Of a stretch of DNA of 64,000 nt, positions 34,597 to 46,788 are shown piece after piece. Position 1 is the stretch's first letter, and each line of letters opens with the position of its first letter. Both the position numbers and the translations under genes were made by a program. The notes beneath the pieces are model-generated. The model did no database searches. It was given only the letters and a program-made list of their open reading frames with translations, and had not been told where the DNA came from. This DNA is from Epiperipatus broadwayi (taxonomy: Eukaryota > Onychophora > Udeonychophora > Euonychophora > Peripatidae). Location: assembly GCA_028023455.1 (NCBI GenBank), contig JAQFVV010000049.1, positions 6,292,855 to 6,356,854 of the forward strand. Reading direction: 5' to 3'.

Positions 34597-36410
34597 ATTG
34601 TTACTATGTTTTAAAATCAAAATAATAAAATTTATAATAAATTTAGACTTAGATTTAAAAGCAAAAGGACTACAATTCTACTCCTCTGAAAAAAATTTAA
34701 TTTTACTCCCCCCTTCACATCTGCTCACCTGTATTTATAGAAAAATTTACCAATACCTGATTGATCAAGTATTCCCAAACACTTGCCAAAATTTACATAT
34801 TAATTATTTTTGTCTAGTCTTTTAAAATAATGTTATGACTAAAATTATTAAATAATATATTTTTTAAGTTTTATTTTAACCCAATAAAAACACTCTGTTT
34901 CAACTTAAATTTTAATACATAAAAATTTATCATTTAGGTTATGATAACAATTAATTTTAGAAAATATAAAATTGATACAGTTAAATAAATTTATTATTTA
35001 CACAAGTAATAAATCAAACTAAGAACAAGGAAATAAAATTTAATTAACTGTTACATGAATGTGTGTGTATACTTAACAACACACACCTTAATTTTTATTT
35101 ATTTTATCATTATTTAAATAATTTAAAACAATAAATAAATAATAATTTTTAATTTGACTATTCATATTAATAAAATTATTAACTTTAATCATTGTGATTA
35201 CTGTCATAAAACATATGATTTTAATTATTATTCACTTTTTATCTTAAAATAAGTAGCATTTTAAACCTCAAATTTATAACTTAAATTAAATTATATTGTT
35301 CTAAAGTAAACTATCTGAATTTTAATACTACAGAAACAATGTATTTTAATCTCTTCCATAAATAAATAATAAGTTGTGACTAGCTATTATATAAAATTTA
35401 AAATTTCTATAAAAGTTGACTATTAGTTACCACCATATAGTAATGTAGCAAAATAGAAAGGCTACAATATATATATATATGACTTCAGATAAAATCTGTG
35501 ATAGCACTTTTTAAATATGTTCAATTTAAGTGTTCCACTTCCAAAAATACTAGAGGCACATATTTTTCATATACATTGTGTTTAATTGTGTTATAACATT
35601 AAAATCAAGCAAACGTAAATTTCAGGAGATAATTACATAATTATGGTGGACTGGTACATGTTTAAATTAATTTACAATGTATTTTTTGTGATAGTATCAA
35701 CAAATAATAATAATAATCTATAGAATAAGAGTTTTTATTTTTAAGAGAGCTGATTTACATTTAATAAACTATGTTGTTCTAACACAATGGTGTATATATC
35801 AGCTACAGTAATAGTTCAGGAAGAAAAAGTTTCTTCTGCTCTTTTCAATAAATAGGGCTGATAATTTTTTTTTAATTCTCCAGTTCAGCACTAAAGAAAA
35901 CATTTAACCACTCATTCTAAAGTATTTGAATAAATTCTACCTTTTCTTTTTAACATTTTTGCTTTTTGATTAAAATGCATAATAGATCACAATTTAAAAA
36001 TACATAATAAACTGGTCTCTTTTTTTTAATTTTATAATTACTATTAAATATCAGATGTGTAGATTCTTTTTTGTTATCTACAAATTTAATGAAATTAATT
36101 TTGTTTTTAAAAAAATATGTATTTCAAGCTTTTTTACTCTAATTTAAACGCTCTTACATTGATTATATCTCTCTATTAAAATTTATTTATTAAATGTTTT
36201 AAGTTTTTTTAAATATTTTATTTGTTTGCACACATACCAAAAAAACTATAAAACTATTGTATCTCCTGTTTAGTCAATTTATTATTATTAACTTACAAGA
36301 ATTTTAAATAATTTTCATAACCCATTGAATGTTCATTATATTAACAATATCTAATTGCCTGTCCATCTTTTCAGGTTTCTGTTTCCAGCAATATGAGTTC
36401 AAATGTAATT
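34597..36410. other. AT-rich DNA without a supported gene
   Basis: The frame at 34598-34825 has no domain signature. No repeats were recognised apart from homopolymer and TA runs. Confidence 0.6.
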
Positions 36411-36569
36411 ATTAGGGATTTGAACACAGAATTTCAAGCATTCAGCAATCCATTCTAACTCACACAATCAATACAAATGACCATGCACATGCGGAAAAGA
36501 TAAATAATCTCCAATATACATACTTCATGCTAAACCAGCATTCATTATTTGATCCAGACCACCATCTCT

Positions 36570-36637
<68 letters not shown>

Positions 36638-36828
36638 CAATGATCAGTTTATATTAAGATAACAAGTGTTCAACTATTAATGGACAGGTTTCAACCTAAT
36701 CCACCCTTAAATTTTTCAGTCATCCATACCTTTAACAATTTGATGATGGAATGCCCAAATCTTCGTTGAGCCAATATTATGGTCATGCTCATGTTGACAT
36801 TAAATCAATCTGATCTCTCATGTTTAGA
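36411..36828 (-). repeat. Repeat family A, copy with long (AT)n expansion
   Basis: It starts AGGGATTTGAACACAGAATT and ends AATCTGATCTCTCATG. At the position where other copies have a short TA stretch, this one has about 31 AT units (36573-36635), so the microsatellite grew from inside the repeat. The core at 36510-36570 is decayed: CTGATGA reads AATAATGA, while helix II GCTGGTTTAGC is preserved. It is followed by a second copy in the same orientation. Confidence 0.8.
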
Positions 36829-36917
36829 ACCTAAATACACAGAAAAGGCATGAGCAGCATACAAGTTAAATGTGTAGTATTTGAATACAAGTATTATTTT
36901 TGTACTTGGTTTAACTG

Positions 36918-37312
36918 TAATTATAGTGAATTTGAACACAGAATTTCAAGCACTCTTCAATTATCAAGTCTATCTCACACAATCGATACACATAACAACA
37001 CACATACAAAAAAATAAATGATCTCCAATATATGTACTTTATGCTAATCCAGCACTCATCAGTTGGTTCATATCATCATTTCCCACAGGTTGTCCAGATC
37101 ATCAACTTCCCCCCATATATATAATAAGTTTTCAGTTTACATTAAGATACTTCAAACATTAATGGACAAGTTTTAATGTTGTTTACTCTGCAACTCCCCA
37201 GCCACTCATTCCTTTGAAAATCTGATCATGGAACTCCCAAATCTCTTGTTGCTGCCAATATTATGGCTATGCTCATGTTCACTTTAAGTCAGTCTGATCC
37301 CTCATGGATAAA
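36918..37312 (-). repeat. Repeat family A, second copy of a same-strand pair
   Basis: It starts ATTTGAACACAGAATTTCAA and ends TCAGTCTGATCCCTCATGGA, the same limits and orientation as the copy at 36.41 kb, with about 90 bp between them. An extra segment of about 45 bp (37072-37110) duplicates part of the helix I strand, with CAACCTGTGGGAAATGATGA on the minus strand. Confidence 0.8.
37020..37090 (-). ncRNA. Hammerhead ribozyme core, family A
   Basis: On the minus strand CTGATGAG (plus 37055-37062) is intact and preceded by GAACCAA. Helix II is GTGCTGGATTAGCAT. The next box reads AAAGT instead of GAAA, so the invariant G12 and A15.1 are changed, which argues against activity. ACATATATTGGAGAT follows, with TTGG able to pair with CCAA and ATCAT with ATGAT. 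Confidence 0.55.
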
Positions 37313-37560
37313 ACCTTGTCCATTAATAAATATATAAATTGTGGTAAATATTATATATATTTACAATGTAATGTACATATATATTGTAAAAAATCATTTA
37401 GTTTTTTTTATAAAATTAAAATTAAAAAAAGAAAGAAATTTATTTACTTTGTTATATATAAGCAATTCAAACTCATACTTTCACACAACTCTCAACTCTT
37501 CATGCCATCTCATATTGCTCAACCCACCTGATCACAAACATGTTGAAAAGATAAATAATC

Positions 37561-37622
37561 ACCAATATATGTATTTCATGCTAAACCAGCAATCATCAAT
37601 TGGTCCAGATTACTATCTCCAC
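37561..37622 (-). ncRNA. Hammerhead-like core, left arm of palindrome
   Basis: The minus strand carries GACCAATTGATGATTGC then TGGTTTAGCATGAAATACAT. CTGATGA is altered to TTGATGA, while GAAA, the AUACAUAUA site and helices I and II are kept. Confidence 0.55.
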
Positions 37623-37809
37623 ACATACATACAATCAGTGCTCTGCTTTATATTAAGATATCCAATCTTCATACTTTAATGGACAAGCTTCAAACTACTT
37701 CAAGACACAACTCTTCAGTCATCAATTGGGTTGGAGTAGTTTGAAGCCTGTCCATTAAAGTATGATGATTGGCTATCTTAACATAAAGCTGAGAACTGAT
37801 TGTATATAT

Positions 37810-37888
37810 GTGTGGAGATAGTAATCTGGACTAACTGATTATTGCTGGTTTAGCATGAAATACATATATTGGTGATTATTTATCTTTT
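37810..37888 (+). ncRNA. Hammerhead-like core, right arm of palindrome
   Basis: CTGATTA (37835-37841) replaces CTGATGA. GAAA lies at 37857-37860 and TACATATA|TTGGTGATTA follows. TTGG can pair with CTAA before the core, and ATTATTTATC with GATAGTAAT. The G-to-T change in the core should inactivate it. Confidence 0.55.
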
Positions 37889-38022
37889 CAACATGTGTGT
37901 GATCAGGTGGGTTCAGCAATATGAGATGGCATGGAGAGTTAAGGATCATGTGAAAGTCTGAGTTTGAATCCCTTACATATATATGTGCAGGTGTCTGTAA
38001 GCCTGTACAGTGTATTAAATTA

Positions 38023-39961
38023 TATTGTCATTAAAAATCAATCTACTTATTCACTATAAAAATAATTAAAATATCTGGATTAATTAAGTTTAAACATTGT
38101 GCAGTAAATATTGTAGATAATATTCTTTGTGTACAAGACAAATGTGATCATAATTTCATATTCATATTTCTGTGGGTATGTGCATTATTTTCTGTAGTAG
38201 TACTTAAAAATGGTTATGTTTAACATGATGTATATACATACACAAAAAATACAACATGAAATGTTATGCAAATTTGTTGAAAGTAACAATCTTTCTACCT
38301 GCCACACAAACAACAATAAAAGTTTACTGCAGTTTATATTTTGTCTGTGCTTATGGGGGTTTTAATTATTGTCAGACAGTTGGAGAGATATTTAGAATTT
38401 GTTTTCTTCAGCTAATCTGGTTTAGTTGTAAATTTGGGGTAATTTTTATTTTACATATATATAAAAGATAGGGATATTTTTTTTATTTAGATAATTTTCC
38501 AAGTAAATATTGTTTGTCAGAAATTAGTAGTAGATAAACGAAGATTGATTGCAATATATTTTTTTTGATATAAGACCTACAAATTGTCAAATAAATTGAC
38601 ATTATTTACAGAATGAAGAGAAATGCAAGTAAAACTAAAGTTGTGAAGAAGAGTAAAATGTAAAAGTAATAATTGTACAGGAAATGTAGTGTTCTTAAGT
38701 TTAAAGTAGCAGTAATGAAAAAATAATAACGAATAATTAAAGTGGATTTTGACAATTGGGAAAATCTATTTTGTGGGTGAAGGAAATTGAAGTGAAAAAA
38801 AGTTTATTAAATATTTTGTTTTGGACATTGAATTATTAAAATGAAACTATTAAGCAGGTACAGTTTAAAAATAAATAAGAATAAATTAAATGGGAATAAT
38901 TGAAAAGAATTTACGACAAAAATAATAATTATGGGAAATATGAAACAAAAGGCACGGGCTGATCATGGAAATAAATTATTTGTAAATGATAATTTGAAAG
39001 TATACAAAGTATTAATAAAAACCTAATAGCTGATATTACAGAATATTACCCAAATGTGATAATAAATAGAATTATTAATTAAGGAGTTTGAATAACATTA
39101 TATAGATTGATGATAGATGAGACCTTGCTGATGGCAACTAATTGTGATGATTGAAATGCTAGAATGAATGATGTTAAAGAAATGAATCTATAAAATCACA
39201 GTTGCTAATGGTGCTCAAGAATAATCATTTTAATACTCAGAATGTTATAAGATATTCACACAATGGAAGTTCTTTCAGTCTCAAAGTCTTTACCTCTCCA
39301 GAGTGTAAATAAAGTTCTCTAATCAAACATTCTATAATGACCTAAACCAGCAAAAATATTTGCTTCGGAATCATATAACATTAGCTACCATAAATGACAA
39401 ATTATGTTTCAATCTAGAAATATTTAGTTCTAAACCTGCCATCATATCATTACACCATAATATTCTAATAAAATATTTAACTTTTTAAGAAAGTAAATGT
39501 AGTAACTTCCTTTTGCAAAGAAGTCAAACATACATAATTCATGTTGCAATTAATTTCACATATACATTTTTTAGTTATACTTAAACATAAATTATATATA
39601 TATACTCTCTAAATATTGATTGGCTTTTAATGATATGTATATATTGTATCAAAATTCTATTCCTTAAATTTTCCCGAAACACATTAAGCAAAGATTCTGA
39701 AAAATATAAATGATCCTCCAAGATATGCATTTTGTGCTGAACAAATCCTCATATCCATTTTAGATATGTTTTTATCATTTGCCAGTATTTATGGATAGCA
39801 CATTACTACAACATTCTTAATTACCACAACTTGCTTAATAAGTGACAAACTTTCTGCACTCATAACTTTGATCCACACATTGCTTATGCTAGTAGATTAG
39901 ATATATACAATACAAATACAACATCCATTATTTAATAAATATTGCAATAATAAGAAAAAAA
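38023..39961. other. AT-rich DNA; short decayed piece of the shared repeat core at 39705-39775
   Basis: No gene is supported. Between 39705 and 39775, GATCCTCCAAGATATGCATT then TTGTGCTGAAC resembles the ribozyme-core region of family B on the minus strand, but the remainder is lost. Confidence 0.5.
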
Positions 39962-40430
39962 TTATTATAGCAGTGATTAACTATTATTAACAGTCTTACA
40001 ATTTGCAGAAGTATTTTTGGTTAATTACTTAATCCTCTTTAATTGCCATTTAATTTTAAAAATATATAATAGAAGCAAACATCATCAACTCAAATACCAG
40101 GAATCCTGAATTTTAATGTTAGCAGCTTGTTGATTAATTATATACATTTTTTTTCTTTTTTTCATATGTCATAGCATCGACCGGGAGGTGAACCCACAAC
40201 TGTCTGCAACCAACTACTTGTTTACAAGGTGACTGCGCTGACCTCTTGGCTAACAATGCTTGACTAATTATATACATTTTTATTTCTATTTCCTGGGATT
40301 TGAGTTGATACTTTTGTTATATATTTTTAAAATTAAATGGCAATTGAAGAGGATTAAGTAATTAACAAAAAGGACCTTTGTGAAATGTAATCCTGTGTAC
40401 AATAGTTAATCACCATTATATTTATTATTT
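39962..40430. mobile_element. Foldback element with a SINE inserted in its loop
   Basis: The left arm (about 39962-40112) and right arm (about 40310-40425) are inverted copies: TTAATTACTTAATCCTCTTT with TGCCATTTAATTTTAAAAAT on the left, and its complement on the right. The outer GTGATTAACTATT and the inner ATTTGAGTTGAT segments also pair. The loop contains the SINE at 40152-40264. Without it the loop is about 75-90 bp. There is no coding content. Confidence 0.8.
40152..40264 (-). mobile_element. tRNA-derived SINE family S, full-length copy
   Basis: On the minus strand TTAGCCAAGAGG (A box) and GGTTCACCTCC (B box) are about 46 nt apart, followed by GGTCGATGCTATGACATATG and an A-rich tail. TAATTATATACATTTTT flanks it at 40135-40151 and 40265-40281, a 17-bp target-site duplication, as expected for LINE-mediated insertion. 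It presumably depends on an RTE-like LINE or the PLE, but which is unknown. Confidence 0.85.
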
Positions 40431-40504
40431 TTTTATTATTTATATAAACATTAAAAACCTAAAGCTAAACTAGTCAATAAAATAATCAAAATTACCATAA
40501 ATTC

Positions 40505-40650
40505 ACAACTCATCCAGACTAGCCAAAAATATAAACTTTAAAACACAACCAATGGTGTAAGAAACTACTCTTGAGAAGTCTGCTTGTAGCAGTGAAAACA
40601 TTGCTTGCATTTTAGAGTTTATATTTTTTGGCTAGTCTGGTTGAGTTTTA
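40505..40650. repeat. Inverted repeat, ~37-bp arms
   Basis: CAACTCATCCAGACTAGCCA continuing to AAAAATATAAACTTTAAAA (40506-40543) is the complement of 40611-40649 with few mismatches. The spacer is about 67 bp. It lies just beyond the integrase end of the Gypsy relic. Short foldback element or solo inverted repeat. Confidence 0.75.
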
Positions 40651-40869
40651 ATTTTGATATATATATATATATTGCTTCATAAGTCATTGGTGTAGATCTA
40701 TATTGTAAAAGTCCTGGTTTTCCACTAGAAGAATGGGAACACATATAACTATGATCAGACCTAGGGTCATTGGGTAGGATCCTGTGAAATGATGTGATGA
40801 AGAAACTAACCAATGATCATATCCACCTCCAATGGGATATCTCTTAGTTTACTTATTAAATCTAGATAT

Positions 40870-42235
40870 AATTTAGGCTAGTTCCTCCATACCTCACCCC
40901 TTTTAGGCTTCCCTATCCTTATGAAATGGTGGGTGTCTAATACCTTGATCATATGTCTGGTATTAGCTTGGGGTATTGGGTAAGCTGAAACATATTTTGT
41001 GAAGAGATCATAGGTGACCAATAGGTAGTTTTGTTTGTTGATTGGAGGCAATGGCTTATAATAATCAATCACTGAGATCTCATTTGGTCTTTTAGGAATA
41101 ATAGATTTTAATGTCTTACTGTAATTTTGGTTTACTGGCTTGGCTCATAGTCAGACTAGACAATCTTGAAGTGACTTTAAAATGTCCTTATACATTATTG
41201 GCCAATAAAATCACATTGTCAAAGTGTGTTCTGTTTTATAGGCATCAAAGTATTCTTATAAACTGTGGATATATTTAATGAGTGGGGCATGCAATGTTTT
41301 CAGTATTATTACCCTCCACTCATCCTTATCTACATTTACCTTATAAAACAAGACCTGGTATCTCTACTTTGTAACAAGTGGGATCCTTTTGCACATTCAA
41401 AACTTTCTTTTCATTTAGAGCTTTTATGATTGGGTTGGATACGTTCTCTAAATCATTCTCTACATCACTATTTGACATCAAATTGACATATGTAATGTAG
41501 GCATTCTCTACTAACAAATGATTCTATTAAACCTACATGAGTTTTGACTCATCAGCTACAACATTATCGGATCTCTTACAGTATTGCATGGTGTAATTGA
41601 ATTCTTGTAACAGCAAACTCCATCTGACTAGATGACTATTGACTTTTGTGCTCTTACTTCTGATCCAAGTAGCATTTTTTGAAACTTGTGGAAAGCTCAC
41701 ACTATTGATAGGGTTTCCTTTTTGGTAACAATGTAATTTATTTCTGGATCCTTTAGGACTGACTGATAAAATAGAGAACCCCAGGCTGGCTGTCCTCCTG
41801 GATCTGGGATAGTGTTACCCCTAATTCAAAACCATTACTATCTGTCTGGAAAATAAATGGTTTATTAAAAATAAGGAAAGACCAACATGGTTTGTTCTAC
41901 AAACCCTGTTTTAATATTCTCAAATGCCCAGTCCAGGTTCATTGGTCCATTTCCATCACTCATATTTCCTGATTAGTTTTAGCAATGGTTCTATGTAGCC
42001 TGAGAACTTCTGGTAGAAACAATTGTAAAAGTTACACAGGCCTAAAATGATCTAATTTGTTTCTTATTGGTTGGTTTAGGAAGTTCTGAATGGCGCTGAT
42101 TCTCTTTGGATGAGGTCTTCATTCAATTGCAACCTATGATACGACCTAGGAAGACTACCTGATTGGAAACTACTGTCTACCATTACTTCAGGAATATTTT
42201 TAACTATTTGTTCCATATCTGTATATCCTTTTTAG
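40870..42235 (-). pseudogene. Ty3/Gypsy pol relic: RT end, RNase H, integrase
   Basis: Read right to left. At about 42165-42000, VVFLGRIIGCN then LPKPTNKKQIRSF matches the end of the Gypsy RT/connection region. At about 41850-41670, FIFQTDSNGFELGVTLSQ and INYIVTKKETLSIVWAFHKF match RNase H, where the aspartate of QTD is retained. At about 41230-41130, FYWPIMYKDILKSLQDC with AKPVNQ is the integrase zinc-binding region. At 41060-40880, DYYKPLPPINKQNYLLVTYD then LFTKYVSAYPIPQAN is the integrase catalytic core, with a 64-codon open frame. Gag, protease and the RT catalytic site are absent, and stops are frequent, so it is dead. Confidence 0.85.
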
Positions 42236-42500
42236 GTAGGTAAACAGGTAAGATGAGCAATTCCAGATTTGTGAAGCTTTTATAATTCAGTCAAGTATAG
42301 ATGTATATTTATACACATAAGTTTCATTATTTTATTCAGATACAACCAATATGCATGTAAGCATTTGTGATTCATATAGCATTTTGTTATTTTTAAATTT
42401 ATCACAAGTAGGTAAACAGGTTATATAAGCAATTCCGGATTTGTGGAGTATTTATAATCCTGTTAAGTATAGATATGCATTTATACACATAAATTTATCA
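42234..42500. repeat. Direct repeats of ~90 bp, 174 bp apart
   Basis: GTAGGTAAACAGGT..AAGC or GAGCAATTCC(A/G)GATTTGTG(A/G)AG..TATTTATACACATAA occurs at 42236-42325 and 42410-42500. A weaker third piece lies at 42595-42620. This may be part of the Gypsy internal region or an unrelated tandem repeat. Confidence 0.7.
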
Positions 42501-42834
42501 GCAATTTCATTTATAATCTTAATTTAATTATTCTGATTTATAGCTAAGATATTTATTTTTCAGTTAACATAGATATATAAATTTGTTATCAGCATTTCCA
42601 TGTTGGTAGAGTTTATAATTCTGAATATAGAACACAATTAATGTTTTCATATTATTCCATTAATTTTTTATTATAAACTTTATTATAAAATTAATAAATG
42701 AATTATTATTATTTTTAATGCTTACCTTTTGACTTGTTGTTATAATTTTGATATAATATTATTTTAAAGCTTGGAAATGGTCTAACCTCTTGTGCAATAA
42801 TCTGTTTTCAAGTCTGAGTCATTTAACAAATCAT

Positions 42835-44050
42835 AAGGAACAATAACCTTTATTTATAATATTAAACTAGCAAAATTTATATTTAATTTTGACTCCCATA
42901 TACACATTAATCACCAGGATTAGCTCTCAGGCAGCAGCAAGAAAAGGTGGAATAATTATATTAAGGTTCACGATCTTTTAAAATGAAAATCCAAAAAACA
43001 AATTCAAAGCAGTAAATTTAGCAGAATTCATCCACAGTAAAAGTTTTTAATTGACTTCAAGAATAACGTATTTAAAATGAAACCAAACTTGCAAGCAATC
43101 TCTATTTACTATAAATAACATTTAATTGGTAGGTTTTAAATGAAGCCCCCCACTTCTTTCTAAACTAAACAATTATTTTTCCTTTTTTCAGATTCACGAG
43201 TTTGACTGAATTATTGGCATATTAAAGAAAATAAATTATATATATACATTAACCCTTTCAGCTAAATATGAATGGAGCTGCACAAAGTTATATAACCTAA
43301 TTTAAGCATGAAAGAGCATAGTTAGAATTACATAATACTATTAAGGGATTACAGGGAGAGAATTTCACAGCATAATTAATAGAAACATAAATTAATACAT
43401 GAATAAAACATAAGATTGTCATTATATCTTAGATAAACAAATTATTTAAGGACTTTATACTAAAGGCAGCTCCACATTAAAGGTTATCTAAGGCAAGCAG
43501 CATAGCCACATTATTAGCAATCAGCAGTTGGAACAGTGATCATCTTGTATGGCCGGCCGGATGGAACATGGCAGTTGCAGGCAGACAGTTCTCTGAGAGA
43601 AAAAGAGAAAAGTGCTTCTTTTCTACTCGCAGTTCATAGCACCGAACTTCTGTTGACTTCTTAAAATTTTAAGGTCTTGAAACGCTTCAAAACTAAACTG
43701 ACTAAAAACTACACTCAACTAAAACTCCATTGATCTCAACTAAAAACTGAACTAAAACTGACTTCTTTTGTTCTATGGCCCTTTTTATACACATTAATCC
43801 CGCCAAGAATACAATCTCAGTTGCCCACAGCTATCTCTGTAATCTTTTAAAAAACATTTAATTAATAAAATATTTTTAAAACAGATAAGGCTCGAAATAC
43901 CATTTGATATATTTTTAGAGATTTGAAAACAACTAACAAAAGAATTGCTTACTATTCTAATTAGGATTTATAAATTTAATCAATGAAAACAATCTGATTA
44001 TCGATAAAGATAATTTCAGTATTTCCAGCCTTCCCCATTTTACATTGTTT
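42835..44050 (-). mobile_element. LTR-like block with TATA box, same strand as the Gypsy relic
   Basis: On the minus strand TGTATAAAAAGGGCC (plus 43776-43790, TATA at 43782-43789) is followed about 25 nt later by TCAGTTTTAG, which fits an initiator, and then by repeated TTAGTT(C/G)AG strings. Near the left end, AATATTATAAATAAAGGTTA has a polyadenylation signal. No open frame occurs. Being upstream of the Gypsy pol on the same strand, it could be its 5' LTR or a solo LTR. No second copy or target duplication was found, so the limits are approximate. Confidence 0.5.
43759..43790 (-). promoter_or_regulatory. Putative pol II core promoter inside LTR-like block
   Basis: TATAAAAAG on the minus strand is followed at about 25 nt by GTCAGTTTTAG, which has an arthropod/Gypsy-like TCAGT initiator sequence. 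Position and spacing fit an LTR promoter. Confidence 0.45.
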
Positions 44051-46704
44051 TTACATCCCAATGCTTTAAATACACGCATCTATAAAAGATATTTACATTT
44101 ATAAAAGAAAATTTACTTTTCAGCAATAAATAATAAAATTATTGTTTCATTCACACATATATATGTATGCATCACTCAAACTACTGTTTCACTTTACTAA
44201 ATATAATTAATTTTACTAATTTCTCTAATCATTATGCATAGTATGTGGGTGAATGGCATATATTTAGGGTGAAGTCTGAATTGCAGGCCCCACGGGAGGT
44301 TAGTGTAGATGGTGAAGCATGAAGCTCGATGATGATTAGACATTGACTGCTTCAATATAATATAGAATTAAAACTGTTAAATGAATTATTTTTAAAATAA
44401 ATGAATGTATAAATAAAATTATTTATTAAGGATGTAATTGTATTAAATCTCTGTAATTAATAAAAACACCATTTTAATTATAATATATAAACATTGTGAT
44501 ATTAAAATTATATATGTGCACACATTTTTGTAAAAAATTTTGTGAAATCTATGCCACATAAGTTTGGCCAGATATGAGTCAAGGTGTTGCCTTCATATCC
44601 CTTGTTGCTTAATTTGCAAGCCCGACTGTAAATGAAGTGGATCATTGTTAGGAATGGGATTCTAGAACATTCCAATCATGTTCCCTTACTAATGGCAATT
44701 TTACTGTTGCAATCTCGAATATTACATTGCCACTATTTGTCCACAATAGATGTTGTCAGAAAGAGATCTGGACAATAATTGAAAATGTCAAAATATCACA
44801 AAAAATACATTTTGATAAAGAAACATGTTTTCACATGAGATCAGATAACATCACAAGGTTTATTTCATCTAAATTTGATGTGATTGCAAAATTACACATT
44901 TATTGTGGATGTGAAAAGGTGTACCATTTCCCTTACATTGCAGAACTAATAATACACATGTTCCCATTTTTCAAGTAATAAATGTGAAATATTTTAATTA
45001 TAATCTCTGAGTTGTAATTAAAGCTAGTTAAGTTTTGTATTTATATATAATATTTCAATTAATAAACATTATATTACTTTCTATCAATAATTTAGTAGGC
45101 TTCCAGTCTATTGTTTTCCATATCTATCATTTATATTTATTTGATCTCTTAAAAATTATGTATTGAGAGTTCTCTGTCTTTTTGAAAAAAGTAGATAATT
45201 TTTCAAAAGTACAGAAATATTTCAAGTATTTTATGATATATTCAGTGAAATAATGACAATTGAATGCTTTTTTGCTTGAGATGTTGTAAGATATTACAGC
45301 AGAGAAAGTCTCAGAACTTGGCCACTATTTGTAGATCAAGGGCTTCAGCAGCTGCTATTCTCTTAATATACCAAATCACCCAAGGCACATAATCAAATGA
45401 GTTATTACCAGGAGTTCATAAGAACTTTAATTATTCAAAGCAATGAGCTAGATCATAATCTATAGAACTTGAACTCCAGAGGATGCCCTAAATACAAAGA
45501 CCATATATATAGTCAATTGTGAAACTTTGCCATTGTTAAAAAAAGCTCTCACATAATGAAAAAAAAGTAAATGAGTAATTAGCAACATCATACATAAGTC
45601 ACATAATATTTCAGCACTGGAAATAACAAACTGTGCTTTGACCTGGATTTTTTTAATTTTTAAATCTCATTTAAGTATGGTACTAAACCAAATGGAATAA
45701 AAGTATCAATTAATTAGTTCTTTAAAAGGGCCCAAAAATTTTGAGAGTCACAGGTTGATTGGTGATCAAGAATCTTTGGTTTTGAAACCCACTAAACTTC
45801 CATTATGAAATATAATAGAGCAACTTTTTATTACAAATTCTTTACAACTCTTGAACACATCAATATAAAAACCCATTAATTTATTATATATCTTTGAGCA
45901 TGATTCTATTTTATTAGACCATAATCAAGTTGATCTATATTTTATAATTCCATAAGATTAAGAATGAAACCACCAGAGTATTATTAATTTACACAATCAT
46001 TCAATTTGTTTCATGTCGAATTAAAAAGACATTCAAGACCTAAAGTAAAAAATAATATATTTATGTCATTTGTAAAGACCATACTATTTTTTTTTCCAAT
46101 TTACTTGGCAAAGAAACATTTTGCATTTGATAATCTTTTAATTCAGCATTCAATTGCTTGGAACATGTTATTTTTCAAGTAATCTCATAGACAATATAAA
46201 ATTATGAATTATGTATCTTTTTATAAATGATAATAATTGGGTCACCCATATAATCTATTTAACATAAGTTAAGCTCTCAATCTAATACTAATGTTGCATC
46301 TTTTGATAACAAGTTGTAGATCTGTTTTTGTCTCATTGCTATATTTCTATGCAGTTTTTGTAAGACATCTGGGAAATTAAGCATTTTCAAAATAAACGAT
46401 TGGGGTTTTTTTTTTCCTGGAAACACTTGCATTTTTCGGATGTTGAAAATCAAAGGGATGAAAAAATAGCATAAGATCTTCATTTATGTATTTATGAATA
46501 AAACAAAAGAGATTAAAAATATATTTGTGGCCTTAAGAAGTTTGAAAAACATTGATATAAATCTGGTGCAGCAACTTTATACTATAAATAAAAAGAGCCT
46601 TTAATAGTGTACTGCATTGCAAAATCTCCACTGTACCTCCTTACCCGCCACATATATATACACATACAGATATACAATAAAAAAGTAATCATTACTTAAC
46701 AGAG
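44051..46704. other. Mostly unassigned DNA
   Basis: A GC-richer patch (44280-44335, GCAGGCCCCACGGGAGGTTA) and the block at 44570-44980 look like old non-repeated sequence. The 83-codon plus frame at 44727-44978 contains several Cys/His residues but no regular zinc-finger spacing. TA runs occur at 44157-44164. No repeat was assigned. Confidence 0.5.
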
Positions 46705-46720
46705 AAGCAAACTCCTACTT

Positions 46721-46788
46721 TTTTTTCTCATGTGTCATAGCATCAGCCGGGACTAAAGCAGCTGACCTCTCGACCACCAATGATTGAC
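46721..46788 (-). mobile_element. SINE family S, short copy lacking the B box
   Basis: On the minus strand GGTCGAGAGGTCAGCTG (A box region) joins almost directly to AGTCCCGGCTGATGCTATGA and a tail. About 45 bp, including GGTTCGCGTCC, is missing compared with the copy at 47.9 kb. A perfect 16-bp duplication, AAGCAAACTCCTACTT, flanks it at 46705-46720 and 46789-46804. So this is a real insertion, and the deletion is either ancestral or occurred later within the copy. Confidence 0.8.

Larger units (their letters stand above)
37452..38022. repeat. Palindromic pair of family A copies
   Basis: A minus-sense copy (37452-37725) meets a plus-sense copy (37730-38022) head to head around the TCATCAATTGGGTTGGA junction, giving arms of about 260 bp. 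The arms are very similar, for example ATGCCATCTCATATTGCT.. against AGCAATATGAGATGGCATGG. Each arm has a ribozyme core. The outer ends are unequal: the right arm continues into GTGCAGGTGTCTGTAAGCCT. The frames at 37304-37679 merely run across it. Confidence 0.85.

Noticed and set aside
36573-36635. Long (AT)n as a replication origin or cruciform element
   Set aside because: It sits exactly where other family A copies have a short TA run, so microsatellite growth explains it.
44727-44978. Possible C2H2 zinc-finger relic (Cys/His-rich 83-codon frame)
   Set aside because: The spacing C-G-C..H..H does not fit the C-x2-C-x12-H-x3-H pattern. Similarity to a linker such as HTGEKP was only suggestive at the DNA level.
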